Positions 50,231 through 63,183 are shown, counted from the stretch's first letter. The stretch is 64,000 nt of DNA from Ridgeia piscesae (GCA_025642075.2 JAODUO010000145.1:55001-119000), one strand, 5' to 3'. A program made the numbers and translations. Notes: generated by a model from the letters alone, not told the origin.

Positions 50231-50710
50231 TCATTTACGTTGGCACTAATCGCCTCTAAATTTGTTTATTATTTGTAACTGTATTTGTCAGAGTCTGCTC
50301 TGATGAACAGACTCAATTCCTCCGTACTCCTCCAGAAGACAACTCAACTCTTCGTCATGTTGTTCGTTTGCTGGACTCGGTCCATGACGCACGCATCCTG
50401 AGAGATCGAACGTCCAATGTTTACCACTTTTGAGACGATACCCGGCCTACTGGATCGGCGGTGTCGCGTGTGTTTTCCATGATTCTAGTAGGACTGTAGG
50501 AAGGGGAATCCCGGCGGTTGCATGTATCATGACGCTAATCTTATGATGTAACAAATTTACGGCCGTACATATTTAAGAAATGGGTCAAGTGCGCTACATG
50601 AATCCCGCACTTCTTAGTGTTACGCCATTGCTTAACTACGCAAGAATTTGAGTTTATGCACTAGCATAGCGCTAAGAAAATGCGTTTATGAAACCGACCC
50701 CCGATGTTGA
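50230..50710. other. Unannotated stretch
   Basis: A GGTCGGTTTCATAAACGC end near 50684-50700 resembles a MITE terminus, but no partner end is clear. Confidence 0.3.
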
Positions 50711-50714
50711 TCGT

Positions 50715-52060
50715 GTTGCTTTCTTTGTATAGGTGGACTGTAATCGAGTCGTTGGTGTATATATTATTCAGGATATAGATGTACACATCTTCTATCCCTT
50801 GTTCGTGAAGCGACGTCAGTATTGCTTGAGTTTGCAATAAGTCGGAGGCAATGCAGAGAGGGATATATTTTATATTTTCTGCACTTCTCCTTCAGTTGGT
50901 TTACGACGTGGGTGTGGTCTGTCGTCGATTATCCACTTGTGAATACAATTTGCTCTCGTCTCTGGTTTTCGTTGAGTGTCTTCTCGAAATTTTTCGGTAG
51001 TACTTTCGTGACCACTTTATATAGTCTTGACGGTATACATATCGGTTTGTAATTTTTGAGTTCGTTCTTATTTGCATTCTTGAAGACTATCGCCATGTTA
51101 ATGTTCTTCCACGCTGTGCGTATTCGTCTTTCTGATAGGCGTACACCTTAGCAAGTGTCTTCAATACTTTGAATATCTCGATTTTTATATGGTCGTTGCC
51201 TGTTGCTGTCCTATTCCTCATATGTCCAAATCCACCTCCCATGATGTTATTTCCGGTATCTCATTTAGGTCAGTATGGATTATGTTCACCGTGGTGTAGA
51301 ATGCTCTATTTTTCTATGATTTTATCTTGATCATGAATTTCTCTACCCTGCTTGTCTAAGAGGGTAGAGTCTGTCTTGGAGTAGTTTCTGCGTTCTTCTG
51401 ACTTTCCTCAGGCTCTTTGATGCCATGATCGTTTCTCGAAAGATATATTTTTGTTGTATTTCCTGACGTCCTCTGTTGCTTTCTTCGTGTTGATCTTGCA
51501 TATCTCTGCGCTTATTGTCGCCGTTTTCCACTATTTATCGTCGTTTCGTCATCAGGGTTCGTGTTGCTGAAGCTATCCTCGGTTTCTGTGGCTTGTTGAT
51601 TGCCTTAGCTACTCTCGACGCGCTTTGTTGGATCATGTCTGTGGTGGTTTCGCTCATGGTGTCGATGTCGTCTTGTTATCACAGTGTCTCGAATCGTGTT
51701 GGAATTTGATCTTCTTTGATTGTATTGATGTGGTATCTATTCATAAGTATCTCTTGGTCATCCATTTGTTCCTTTGCGTCTATATGTCCAGTTTGATGAT
51801 TTTAGTCATAGCCATTCTGTGGATACCTCCAATGTTGACTTGGTTGATGACTGTTACGTCTGTGACGATGTCTATCAAATTCGTCAGGATGTAATCAATT
51901 TCGGTCGTCATTACACTCTTTGGGCTTTTCCACGTCCATCTCCTCCCTGCTATATTCTGTAACATGGTATTCATGATTTTGTACTTTCTTGATGTCGCCT
52001 CTTTCTTTTCTGAAATAGAGCCCACATTTGCCCGTTGCCGTTTCCGTAGGGTTTGTTCGT
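50715..52060 (-). mobile_element. Decayed LINE (endonuclease end to RT start)
   Basis: Minus frames: KYKIMNTMLQNIAGRRWTWK and EIDYILTNLIDIVTDVTVIN (end of endonuclease, 52025-51780), KSLRKVRRTQKLLQDRLYPL (linker, 51531-51343), VNQLKEKCRK, and QTQAILTSLHEQGIEDVYIY (RT, near 50830-50760). This is the best-kept copy of the family also found at 280-735 and in intron 4 of both FREP genes. Many stops. Confidence 0.8.
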
Positions 52061-52099
52061 TTCCCTATTTCCGCAATGAAGCTCTCATCACGATAGCGA

Positions 52100-53925
52100 A
52101 GCGGTTAATTTCTCTAAAGTCCCATCGACATCGTTGTTAAAACAAGTTATGCCTTCTTCTAAGTATGATGTAGTTGGTGCATATATGTGTAATTTATTTA
52201 GTTTGTTGTGGTTTTTTTGTTATGCTCAGAACAAATTCTGCTAATCTGGGGCTGACGTTTGCCTTAGAATGGTATAGTATGTGGCCGCCTTGTGAAACAT
52301 TCCTTTCTTCTACTCATTTCTCCGATCCCGGTTACATCCCACGTAATATTTCACGATAACAGCATTTTGGTGCCTACAATATATCCCACGTGCACAACGG
52401 CAACAGTCAGAAAGACCTGCTTTGAGATTAACCCATGGTGTAATGTTCTTCCTGGTAACACTCGCCACTTGCACTTCTGAATCGCACACTTTTCTGATAT
52501 CTGTCAAAGGAACACTGTCTGCATTCAAGCCTTGGAACCTTTCAGAAATAGTATAGTCTATCATATTGTGTGACAATCCGTCTTTAGAGATACATTTCCA
52601 GAGAATCCGTCTTTAGAGATACATTTCCAGAGTCTGTACAAGGAACTGGAAAACAAATTATACGCCTGGGATCACTGGGCAATAATACTTCTTTAGTACT
52701 GTAATGCCAGGCTCTGCATAATTGCTGGTATTATGCCTCTTTGTTATTGGCTCCTACCGAGCTTTCATTTCGACGGGAGAAAGTCTATTGTAGAAATTAA
52801 TAACATTTACTTATTTCTGGGCGAAAGTACTGGAGATCAGTTTGGAATAGAAATGCTCAAGTTTTACTGTAATGTCTTCTGTGTATAGAATGTCAGACAA
52901 TGCATTCGTTAAAGGTTCACGGTTGTAAGCAATACCTTTTTTGTTTCTCACAACCATCGCTATACATCTTGTAAAAAATGGAAAGTGTACGGCAGAATCG
53001 CAGACTTAGGACGTTCTGTATTCAGAGCCTTTTTGTTGCTGAAACGTCTGTTGCAAATCCTGATGTAACAACTGGCAAAGATTCCCCTGTCGCTAAACAA
53101 CACCTGCGGGCGTTGCGCCTGCAGGAGTGACAGACGACATAATGAAACTTGAACACATACGAATATCTAATGATGAAGTAAAATCACACAATGTAAGTTA
53201 TCCAATCTGTAGCATCACACGATACATCCTAGATAGTAATAAAGTGCATATAGCAAATACAATCAGTTCTGATATTTCTCATTTTCTGTTCTTCTTGGTG
53301 TAATGATGACCTCCAGGTTTGTTACCTGCCGTTCGCTCATACAGCTGAAATGCAACGTAGCCACCAACATTTCTGATTGATTTGCAAGAGCGTCAAACAT
53401 GGCAGACCCTTCAAGTGGTCCAATCTCTTCTACCAACGACTGCCTATGGAGACTCTGCACACCACTAACTCTTGGGTTCTTATTTCAGACAGCCAGGTTT
53501 TCTTGCAGGTGATATGGTTCAGACTTGAACTGAAGCTCATATTCCAGTGTTCGCCTCGCTGAGGATGCTGAATGTCCTCCCAAGAAAGAAATCCTGAAGC
53601 ATTTTGAAACAAAGGGCAAGAACAGAACAAATGGAATGAGAATGCGCAAACAATTGTTTTGAATGAAACAGCAACGAGACGGATGTTTTGCAACATGATG
53701 ACTGGATGGTGGTACGTAACGTAGTATTGCAGTTTGCAGGCTATGCGCGACTATTCCCTAGTAAAGTGCGATGTTGACAATGGTAAGTATGTGCTAATGT
53801 TACTTTCGTGGCTGACTGGACCTTATTCTGTTCTTCTAATTGTTCCAGCCTTGACGCAAAGGCATATTGTCCTCCAAGTTCAAAGATAAGCCCTTTTCAA
53901 ATGTTTTCGGTGCTCCTTGATAGGA
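52100..53925. other. Stretch with short unassigned ORFs
   Basis: Minus ORFs at 52576-52310, 53460-53263 and 53696-53430 have plausible composition but no motif, start context or splice pairing that I can support. Confidence 0.35.
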
Positions 53926-53930
53926 TTGCT

Positions 53931-54005
53931 CTATCTCTCTCTCTCTATCTATCTATCTATCTGTCTGTCTGTCGGTCTGTCTGTCTGTCTGTCTGTCTGT
54001 CTGTA

Positions 54006-54075
<70 letters not shown>

Positions 54076-54084
54076 GCTGGCTAT

Positions 54085-54126
<42 letters not shown>

Positions 54127-54129
54127 GTA

Positions 54130-54186
<57 letters not shown>

Positions 54187-54226
54187 CACTCTCTCTCTCT
54201 CTGTGTCTCTCTCTCTCTAATTCTCG

Positions 54227-54318
<92 letters not shown>

Positions 54319-54353
54319 GTCTCTGTCTCTGTCTCTGTCTCTCTCTGTCTCTC

Positions 54354-54411
<58 letters not shown>

Positions 54412-54412
54412 A
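53931..54412. repeat. Compound CTAT/CTGT/TA/CT microsatellite
   Basis: CT and CTAT, then about 30 CTGT, then CTAT, (TA)n, then (CT)n with GTCT interruptions; 480 bp in all. Confidence 0.95.
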
Positions 54413-54923
54413 CACTTGCTCTTCTACCGTGTCACTAACTTCCTCTTGAGGAGGACTTTTAGAATCTGTCTGTTTCCTTCTTCAACAAAATAGACAGCTT
54501 AGGTTGCAGTCTTCCATATGGTAACACACTCATAAAAATTATGTGCATTCCTCCTTTATGTGCTCTCTTCTGAAGACCAGTGTACGTATTTGAATGTACA
54601 TATGAATAATACTGTTCGTGTCCTTCAAAATGTATTGCATGGTTTCTAACGAACTGATTCCAAGAACAACACTACATACGCAACTAAAGGGCCGCACGAA
54701 AAGGTGTCCCTCTGCAAAGGATAATCATAGCACACTGATGAACATACATGATTACTGAGTTTCAAATTGTGCATAATTGGAACCAACTGATACTTTCCTA
54801 CCAGTGAACTTCTTTACAATGGACTCATTAATTTCAGGTACAGGCCAAACAAAACTATCACAAAAATAGGCGTTGTTACTATTACTGTCAATAATAAGCA
54901 GAACCCAGTGATTTTAACTTCAA

Positions 54924-55199
54924 TCATATGCACCATAGATAGTACCCCTGATGTGTGATTCCTAGAAACAAAGTTTGACACTGAGATACAACAGAAGCTC
55001 TGCCAACAGGTTGACTATACAAGTGTGATGACTTCGCATTAATATTCTTCCTAGAGTGACATCTAGGGCAAAGTCCAAAGGATTTCACATCGTAGCAGGC
55101 CCATTTGAACATTACCATGTAAGCTTCATACCTGTTCCAGAACCTCTGCACAAACAGTGTCTGGTGCAGGAGGTCTAGAGTCAGTGGCTCATCACACAC
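54924..55199 (-). CDS. Unidentified exon-like ORF, 91 codons
   Basis: Reads CDEPLTLDLLHQTLFVQRFW, then MFKWACYDVKSFGLCPRCHS and KSSHLYSQPVG. The composition and the C-x-x-C pair look like real protein, perhaps a piece of a larger gene. I cannot name the family or find partner exons. Ends at a TGA. Confidence 0.35.
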   Translation of the reverse strand: MCDEPLTLDLLHQTLFVQRFWNRYEAYMVMFKWACYDVKSFGLCPRCHSRKNINAKSSHLYSQPVGRASVVSQCQTLFLGITHQGYYLWCI

Positions 55200-55639
55200 G
55201 TTTGATGGGTTGAGTGCCGCTATAGAGAAATGCCATTCGCTAGTATTTTATAAATGTTTGTAATGCTCAAGCTACATTATATAGTTGTGAATTTCATAAA
55301 GCTGTGTCAAACCTTACACGATACTTAATTTAAAAGTGTTCTTATACTCAAACCTCAAATAGTTGCACAACTTTGAGCAATGAGACGGTCTCAATGTTTG
55401 TTTTATGATGATACAGTTTTTCTATTTATGTATGTTTTTCGTATGCTTTTATCCGGTTTGCATAGTCAAGGTTGATTAATTTGAAAAAATATATCCAATC
55501 TCTTCGGAGGCGCGACTTAAATGTTTAAAGTTTATGATATGGTAATCCCTTTGTTTCCGGCATAGGTTGTGTTTGCCTGCCGCTGAACTTGATCATTGAG
55601 GTCTCCGTCATTTTTCAGATGAAGGCATGAGGCATATTT

Positions 55640-56367
55640 TCAGTTGAGGTATATCCATTGTTTTGTAGAGAAGTAGAAAGATGTCCTTGGTGATATGTCG
55701 GAATATTCTTGGTAGACAGAAAAGTACTCGGTTGGCCTTCTTGGCGGCGTTCTCAGTGTGGAAAGAGAAATTGAGTTGTTGTCAGATCTACGTGCAGATA
55801 ATTAGATGCGTAGATGTCATCTCTGATTATAGCGTACAGCTTGGTGTCATCTGCGAACACTGACATCCATGTTCCCCTATACATCGCTGACAACCATCGT
55901 GAATAATACTTGTCTCAGGTGAGACCATTGGGGAAGTACACTAGTCCAGTTTGTTGATTTACCATGTACAGATATCTTGTGTCTCCGGTCATCAAGGAAT
56001 GCCGTTATCCAGGCTAAGGCCTTTTGCTTGATACCAATTGTTTAAGAAGATGCTGGTGTGGAACGGTGTCGAATGCCATTGCGTAATCGAGTAGATTACA
56101 TAAAGAGGTGTGCTATGCATTACGGCCTCAGTCCCGACGTTCAGTGCTTCAATTATATTTATGCATGTGCTATTTTCAGCAGCGAAATCATGCTGTTGCT
56201 GTTGCTCACAATCCAAGTGGTCTTTCCTGATGTGTTGTATGAGCTGCTCAACAATCAATTTATACCTCTGTCTTTCTGTCTCTCCGTCTCTCCGTCTCTC
56301 CGTTTCTCCGTCTCTCCGTCTCTCCGTCTCTCCGTCTCTCTGTCTCTCTGTCTCTCTGTCTCTGTCC

Positions 56368-56427
<60 letters not shown>

Positions 56428-56600
56428 CTCTCTCACTCTATCTCAACTTGCCGACGAATGATGTCAAGGACACTGGCCTGTGTTTGTTTTCTTGGGTTTG
56501 GTGTCTCTACTTCTTGTAGATGGGACAAATGATTGCATCTTTCCAATGCCTTGGTAGTGTTGATGTGTTAATGCTTGTGTTGAAGATTACCTTGAGACGC
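55640..56600 (-). mobile_element. Decayed CR1-like LINE, 3' part (host of a nested insertion)
   Basis: Minus frames: VIFNTSINTSTLPRHWKDAI and CPIYKK (56600-56507), LDYAMAFDTVPHQHLL (near 56090), LAWITAFLDDRRHKISVHGK (near 55990), VFADDTKLYAIIRDDIY (near 55850), NAAKKANRVLF (near 55730). The 5' part continues at 58134-58330. Stops and a CT repeat interrupt it. Confidence 0.75.
56262..56450. repeat. (CTCTCCGT)n / (CT)n / (CTAT)n microsatellite
   Basis: Octamer-like TCTCTCCG units followed by CT and CTAT runs, inside the LINE. Confidence 0.9.
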
Positions 56601-58134
56601 AAACGTAGTGAGACCAGATGGCATTCCACCATGGTTTCTACACAGATATGCCTACCACCTAACACCAATAATACATGATATCTTCCAATCATCAGTTGAC
56701 TCTGGTCAAGTCCCCAAAGCCTGGAACGAAGCAAACATAACAGCAATTTTCAAGAAAGGAAACAGGGCAGAAACTTCAAACTACAGACCAATATCCTTAA
56801 CACCTGTGATTTCTAAACTTCTTGAACACATAATTCATAGCCACATCATGAAACACCTTGAACAACATCACATCCTAACTGACCACCAACATGGTTTTCG
56901 TGCAAAAAGATCAACAGAAACTCAATTAATTCAAACTGTCCATGACATAAGCAAATATCTAGATGAAAAGAAATCTGTAGACATGGCCATTCTAGACTTC
57001 ACTAAAGCATTCGACAAAGTTCCACACAAAAGACTAATCCACAAACTAAAATACTATGGCATCACAGGTCCAATATCGTCATGGATAGAAAGCTTCCTTG
57101 CAGAAAGAACTCAACAGGTTGTAATAAATGGATCAGCATCCAAACCAATTAAAGTCACCTCAGGGGTACCACAGGGAACCGTACTGGGGCCCTTACTTTT
57201 CTTACTTTACATAAATGATCTACCCAACAATCTCACTTCAAACGTTCGCCTTTTTGCAGATGACTGCCTACTATATCAACCAATTAAATCAGACAATGAC
57301 ATTTCTCTCCTCCAAAATTATCTAATCAAACTTGAGGAATGGCAAAACACCTGGCTTATGAAATTCAATCCCACCAAATGCTTCACAATGACATTAGCCT
57401 CAAGAAAACCGACACCAAATATTTACACCTTCTGTGGCCAACAACTTAAATATGTTCAATCACATTGTTATCTTGGTGTACAAATACCAAATACATTAAA
57501 TTGGACAGCACAATGCAACTCAGTCGCTAGGAAAGCACAACAGACTCTAGGAGTCATTAGGAGAAATCTAAACAAATGCCCAACCCACATTAAGTCAATA
57601 GCCTATACAACCCTTGTCCGACCAATACTTGAATATGCATCAGCATCATGGGATCCACACTGCCTAAAACATATTAAAACCTTAGAAAGAATCCAAAGAC
57701 AAGCTGCCAGATTTTGTACACATAACTATTCTAGAGAACCAGGAACAGTAACCCAACTTTTTAAAGACCTCCAGTGGGACACCCTCCAAACAAGAAGAAA
57801 AATTAAAAGACTTAGCATAATATACAAAATGGAACATAACCTTATAGATATCCCGCTAGATCACTATATCCAACACAACACTAGAACCTCACGTAAACAT
57901 GACAGTCAGTTCTTGCAAATTAGATACTCTGCAAACATATTTGGAAGCAGCTTCTTCCCAACAACAATTAAGGAATGGAATTATCTCCCCTCAAACACTG
58001 TCTCAAGTAAATCACTAAAATCATTTCAGAATAGTTTAATCCAACATTTTAACAATTAAGTCAGATGACCCACCATGCGCACTGGCGTGATGTGTCCCTA
58101 GGACATTTTGCCAGTTAAGATACAGATACAGATA
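56601..58134 (+). mobile_element. Young CR1/Jockey-like LINE with open RT, 5'-truncated
   Basis: One open frame from 56608 to 58059 (483 codons). RPDGIPPWFLHRY is already inside the RT N-terminal region, so the element is 5'-truncated. Then FKKGNRAETSNYRPISLTPV, LDFTKAFDKVPH, SGVPQGTVLGPLLFLLYIND, catalytic FADDCLLYQ, thumb (WLMKFNPTKCF, LGVQIPNTLNW), VRPILEYASASWDPH and a C-terminal tail ending FQNSLIQHFNN. The 3' end carries short GATACA repeats (58117-58134). No internal stop: recent insertion. It interrupts an older minus-strand LINE. Confidence 0.92.
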
Positions 58135-58330
58135 GTTGTTCTGCCACATCCTTCAGAATTCTTGAGGTGATACCATTAGCGCCCGGTGAGCTGTCAATCT
58201 TTATTTGGAAAAGCAATCTCTCCCTCACTTGAAACAAATTAGCGCGCAAGCTATGACACCACTTTATCCTCCCAATACACAAATCATGTGGCGACAGTGA
58301 ACAGCGAAGCAGCAGGTGTGGGTGCACTAG
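58134..58330 (-). mobile_element. Decayed CR1-like LINE, 5' part of the interrupted host element
   Basis: Minus frame RERLLFQIKIDSSPGANGIT then SRILKDVAEQL, the RT start. It continues on the far side of the nested LINE as LRLKVIFNTSI. Confidence 0.75.
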
Positions 58331-58399
58331 AAGATGTAGTCAGGAACCAGAACACCGGCTGCTAAGGCTATGTGGTCGCTCTTCAATGTGGACTGTATG

Positions 58400-61250
58400 G
58401 ATTCAGTTTGACAGTCGTCTGCCCTAACATTGCCTGCTTCAAACCCCTCTGGACAGCATACCTCGGCTGGCGGTCGAAACAAAGGAAATACTTCAGGGTA
58501 CACAGCTCTCACAATAGGAGCATGGAACGTGCGCACAGTCACAGACAATGCTGCTGCTGAAAGACCTATGAGAAGAACTACATAGGTCATCAACGAGCTA
58601 TCCAGGTACAATGTACAGATCGCCGCCCTGAGTAAAACAGCTGAATGAGATAGGAACAGCATACACATTCTTCTGCAGTCGGCGAAATGCATAAGAGCGA
58701 CATAAATCCGTAATGTGAAGAACTGCAAGCTAGCAAGCCTCCCCAAATAAAACGTATGAAAGACAGGTTGATTACACTCCGAATCCCCTTAGCTAACACA
58801 TCATAAGCGCTTATGAACCAACCGTGAAAAATCCAGAGGAAATGATAGAAAGGTTTTACGAGGATCTGGACAAATTGATCAGGTCTGTTCCACGGCAGAA
58901 CAAGCTGTTCCTCCTAGAAGATTTCAATGCTAGAGTTGGCACGACCTGCGACGGCAATGGACTACTGCTGCTGCTAAGAACCTGCGCAGAAAACATGAAT
59001 TGCTCATCATGAACACTGTATTCCGCCAGTTCCATCGAAATAGCAAGTCTTGGATGCACCAACGCTCCAAACACTGGTATTTTATAACATTTGTCATCAC
59101 TAGGAGGAAGGATAGACGAGATGTAAGGGTGACCAAGGCTTTGTGTGGCGCTGACTGTTTGACAGACCACAGGCTACTTGTATCCAAACTATCCAAACTC
59201 ACCATCGGTATTCAACACAAACGACCTTCCCAAGTGGAAGAAACCAACGAAATGGCTTAACGTCGACACGCTTCAACATGAACCAAACAGGCAGATTTGT
59301 GTGAAGGACCTAGAAGCTTTGAAGCAAACTGGTGTGCGGTCAGAGACATGCTGTATTCAATTTCCATGGAGCATCTTGGCCCTACAATGAGAAAACATCA
59401 GGACTGGTTTGACCAGAACAACACAGAAATCAAAGCTCTTTTAGATGATAGATGAGAAACACCGACTCCACGGAGCCTTCATAAATGACCAAGAATCTCA
59501 GATAAAGAAGGATGCCTACAACTCCACTCGGCGCACGGTCAAGACAAAGCTCAGAAAAATGCTGATTCCCTGGTACAGCATAAAGGCAGTAGAGATACAG
59601 CATTACGCAGACACAACCAGCACAAAACGTTTCTCCGGTACTCTGAAGACCATATATAGCACACAGATCACAGGATCGTCCCCATTGTTGAGCGCTGGTG
59701 TATCTACACTACTCATGGACAAGGCAGAGATCCTACACAGATGGGCCGAACACTTTGACGGTGTACTAAATATCGCTCCTCACATATAAACGAGGACGTT
59801 ATAGCTCAGCTACCCTAGGTGAAGATGAACATGTCTCTTGATGGTCCACCTACTGTTGTTGATGTGGATATCAGAACTTTAGCAGCACTTACAAGTGTCC
59901 CGCAGGAATTTAAGGATGCTTTTATTGTCCACCTCTACAAGAGACAAGGTAACCAGCAGTGCTGCGGCAACCACCGTCGCATTTCTCTCCTCTCAATTGC
60001 AGGAAAGATACTAGCACGAATGCTCCTGAATGGTTAATCATAATTAAACAGGTACCTCTGTCTGAGAGCCAATGCAGCTTTAAAGAAGGACGAGGCACCA
60101 CCGACATGATTTTTGCAGCACGACAACTACAGGAGAAGTGACAAGAAAAACATCGCAATCTCACGAAGGCATTCGACATGATTTGCCGCGAGGGACTCTG
60201 GAAGGTCATGGTTAAACATGGCGTTCCCGAAAGGTTCATAGCCATAGTTAAATCATTTGATGAAGGAATTTTGGCTATAGTTCTGGATGAGGGAGAGTCG
60301 TCAGAAACCTTTCAGGTCACAAATGGCGTCAAACAAGGATGCGCCATTTGTGACCTTCAGTATGGTTTCCTCTCCCATGCGGAAAACTGCATTTCATGGC
60401 GACACACTCCATGGCCATCTGCTATCGTACTGATAGCAAGCTGTTTAATCTGAGGAGACTGCGAGTCAGAACTGAAATGAAGGAGGACAGAGTGCGTGAC
60501 TTTCTATTTGCTGATGACTGCGCTCAGAAGAGGAGATGCAGCGGAACATAGAAACATTTTCGTCTGCCTGCGATACCTTTGGACTCACCATCAGCACAAG
60601 GAAAATGGAGACAGTTTCAGCCGGCACCCTACGCAAACTACATAGATCCAACCTTCACATTAAAAGGCCAGAAGCTGCACAATGTTCACATATTTCGGCA
60701 GTAGCCTGTCCAGAAATGTGCTTATTGACGACTAGGCCAAAGCAAGCAAAATTGTCAGAAGGCTTCATAAGAACGTTAGGGAACGACGATTACTCAATCT
60801 CCAAACAAAGCTGAACATCTACATCATGATCATTCTCCTCTATGCCAGCGAAACATGAACAGTCTACAGTAGACACGCTAGGAATCTCAACACATTCCAT
60901 ATCAATTGCATGCGGAGACTGCTCCGCATCACATGGCAAGACGTAATCCCATACACGAAGGTCCTCAAGTGTGCAGGGCTGCAACGTATTCATAGTATAT
61001 TGAAGATAGCTCAACTTCGATGGGCTGGCCATGTTGTCAGAATGAGCGATGAAAGACTACCAAAGCACCTGCTGTATGGAGAACTGTCAGAGAGGAGGAA
61101 GTCTACTGGTGGTCAACGCAAACGTTACTAGGATTCCCTCAAATCCTCTCTGAAGGCTTTTTAAATCAACAACGAGCCTAGCGAAAGCCTAGCTGCTGAG
61201 CGGAGCACCTGGCGCAGCCTGATCCGGAAGGGACCTGAGTCCTAGGAACA
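58400..61250 (+). mobile_element. Decayed full-length-like LINE (endonuclease + RT)
   Basis: Endonuclease pieces: TIGAWNVRTVTDNAAAERPM (58510), ELSRYNVQIAALSKT (58605), NKLFLLEDFNARVGT (58900), LTDHRLLVSKLS (59160). RT pieces: YKRQGNQQCCGNHRRISLLS (59940), LSESQCSFKEGRGTTDMIFA (60060), TKAFDMICREGLWKVM (60165), VTNGVKQGCAI (60315), FLFADDCAQ (60500), then RRLLRITWQDVIPY and RWAGHVVRMSDERLPKHLL (60910-61090). Clade is probably RTE-like or a relative. Many frameshifts and stops. Ends before a (TA)n tract. Confidence 0.85.
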
Positions 61251-61280
61251 AACCATAATATGTCGGGAGGAATAAAAGAG

Positions 61281-61283
<3 letters not shown>

Positions 61284-61332
<49 letters not shown>

Positions 61333-61653
61333 TGTGTGTGTATCTGTGTGTGTGTGTGTGTTGTGTGTTGTGTATTGTGTATTGTGTATTGTGTATTGTG
61401 TATTGTGTATTGTGTATTGTGTATTGTGTATTGTGTATTGTGTATTGTGTATTGTGTATTGTGTATTGTGTGGTGTGTGTTGTGTGTTGTGTGTTGTGTG
61501 TTGTGTGTTGTGTGATGTGTGTTGTGTGTTATGTGGTGTGTGGTGTGTGGTGTGTGTGTGGTGTGTGGTGTGTGGTGTGTGGTGTGTGATGTGTGGTGTG
61601 TGGTGCGTGGTGCGTGGTGTGTGTGGTGTGTGGTGTGTGGTGTGTGGTGTGTA

Positions 61654-61684
<31 letters not shown>

Positions 61685-61735
61685 TTGTGTGTTTGTGTAT
61701 ACGTGTGTGTGCGCGCCCGCGTGTGTGTGTGTATG
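61284..61735. repeat. (TA)n, (GT)n, (GTATT GT)n microsatellite cluster
   Basis: TA run, then about 16 ATTGTGT heptamers, then GTGTG with TGGTG/TTGTG variants. Confidence 0.95.
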
Positions 61736-62091
61736 CGCGCGTCATCCGTCTAACCAGACAATGGTTTGCGTTGCAATGTCAAATTGCTAGTTCGGTGATA
61801 TACATCGCGTAGTGTGACTGAGAAGTCTGTCGGAGGCAACCCGTAGCACCCGTTTCCAACGACAAATGGGTTGGTTTTCTAACTCGTGACTGCTCCCTCT
61901 CATGTTGTATTGCCACTGATCAGTGTTACTGAAGTGTCCTCTTCAGTACAGCGCAAATCTGGACAATGTGTGGCGACCCTGGGTTGCTCAATCGTCAGAA
62001 TCCCCCTCTCTGCCTCATTGGGATGCCCAAACGAATGCAAAGCAACAGCTCAGCTTTCGCGTATGGCACAACACTGTCTTGTAGAGCGCAG

Positions 62092-62420
62092 TGGCTCAGG
62101 AGTAGAGCTTCGGAGTCATGACTATGAGAACCCGGGTTAGAATCCTGTGCTGCGGTGTTAAAATCTTGGGCGTGTTTTTCACTCTACATTGCTCCAGTTC
62201 ACTCAGCTGTATAGATGAGTACCTGACTATAGACAGTGGGGGATATGTGCACGAGCAGCCTTCGCGCATTAATTGTAGCATATGGCTGGATGCTTCCCAG
62301 AGATGCCGAGATGGTGTCTGAGTGAACAGGTCTGTCAGGGAAGTAGAGTCTAAAGCGTTTTGAACGATCCTGAGGCCTGGATACTGCGGTATATAAGAAC
62401 TTGCCTTTACTTTTATTTGT
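62092..62420 (+). mobile_element. tRNA-derived SINE with an L2-like tail
   Basis: A box GTGGCTCAGGAGTAGAGC and B box GGGTTAGAATCC are spaced as in tRNA genes, followed by about 250 bp. The tail AAAGCGTTTTGAACG then GCGGTATATAAGAAC resembles L2-type LINE 3' ends, as expected of a SINE mobilised by such a LINE. Confidence 0.7.
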
Positions 62421-62459
62421 TACTGTCATATCCCATTGCTCTATATGCACTTTGCACAA

Positions 62460-62490
62460 CATATGTGACGTCATATTCACGTGATAACGT
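62460..62490 (+). promoter_or_regulatory. FREP-D proximal promoter motifs
   Basis: TGACGTCA (62466-62473) and CACGTG (62478-62483) four bases apart, upstream of sequence homologous to the FREP-A and FREP-B 5' exons. Confidence 0.5.
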
Positions 62491-62639
62491 GTTATGACTA
62501 CAGGTACTAACGTCACAAGCTTGCTATTCAAATTGCGTTTACGGTATTGACAAATCGGTATATTCATCAGCGTGCGATTTGGGTCTTCACTGACGAATTA
62601 CACGGTTCTACGTTAACGTGGACGGGATTATTGAACAAG
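62490..62639 (+). other. FREP-D noncoding 5' exon
   Basis: Shares ATATTCATCAGCGTG and GGGATTATTGAACAAG with FREP-A and B. Donor GTAACG at 62640. Start not determined. Confidence 0.65.
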
Positions 62640-62901
62640 GTAACGAGGGATGATGTTTTCGTGCAGATGTATGTCTTGGTGAAAAAGTAGACAGTAGCAT
62701 TCAACGTACCTTACTAGATATTATATATTAGCCAATTTTCAATTGGTTATAGCTTAATGTATATTACCGTATTTGCATTTGTGTAAATTGTCGTGACTTA
62801 AACCTTACTTGTGTATAGCTGTTTTGAGTAAGTATTTTATTTGGATACATTGAGCATAGTAAACGATTAAATGATTGCTATTATTATTGTTATTTGTGCA
62901 G

Positions 62902-63183
62902 CTATGTTGACAACGGCGAGGTGTCTACTGGTGATGTGTGTCGTGGCATCTGTCATGCACCCATTACAAGGTCTATCGCAGTGTACCTCGGAACAATGTG
63001 GATATATCAATCGCGACTTGAGTGATTTGAAGGCATCGGTGCAGCGATTTAAAGAGTCGATTGAGCGGATACGAATCAAGAACAATGAGCAAAAGGTGCA
63101 GCTAGCAAAGCTCAAGAAGTTCCATGACCGGCAGCTTAAAGAGTTGAACAAGAGCAAAGTCACTTACGCGAGATACCAGAAAG
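62902..63183 (+). CDS. FREP-D first coding exon (signal peptide and coiled coil); gene continues past the right edge
   Basis: Acceptor TTTGTGCAG, CT, ATG at 62904; donor GTATGC at 63184. 93 codons plus one base, the same phase as A and B. MLTTARCLLVMCVVASVMHP is a signal peptide with cleavage near residue 23. Cys27 and Cys32 are conserved. From residue 34 on it is strongly coiled-coil (LSDLKASVQRFKESIERIRI, then a Lys/Glu-rich heptad stretch to YQK). The FReD exons must lie beyond 64000; none is visible in the remaining 0.8 kb. Confidence 0.8.

Noticed and set aside
53808..54438. 173- and 200-codon Leu/Ser-rich ORFs
   Set aside because: Translated CTGT and CT repeats.
61242..61812. Val/Cys- and His/Thr-rich ORFs
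   Set aside because: Translated GT-rich microsatellite.
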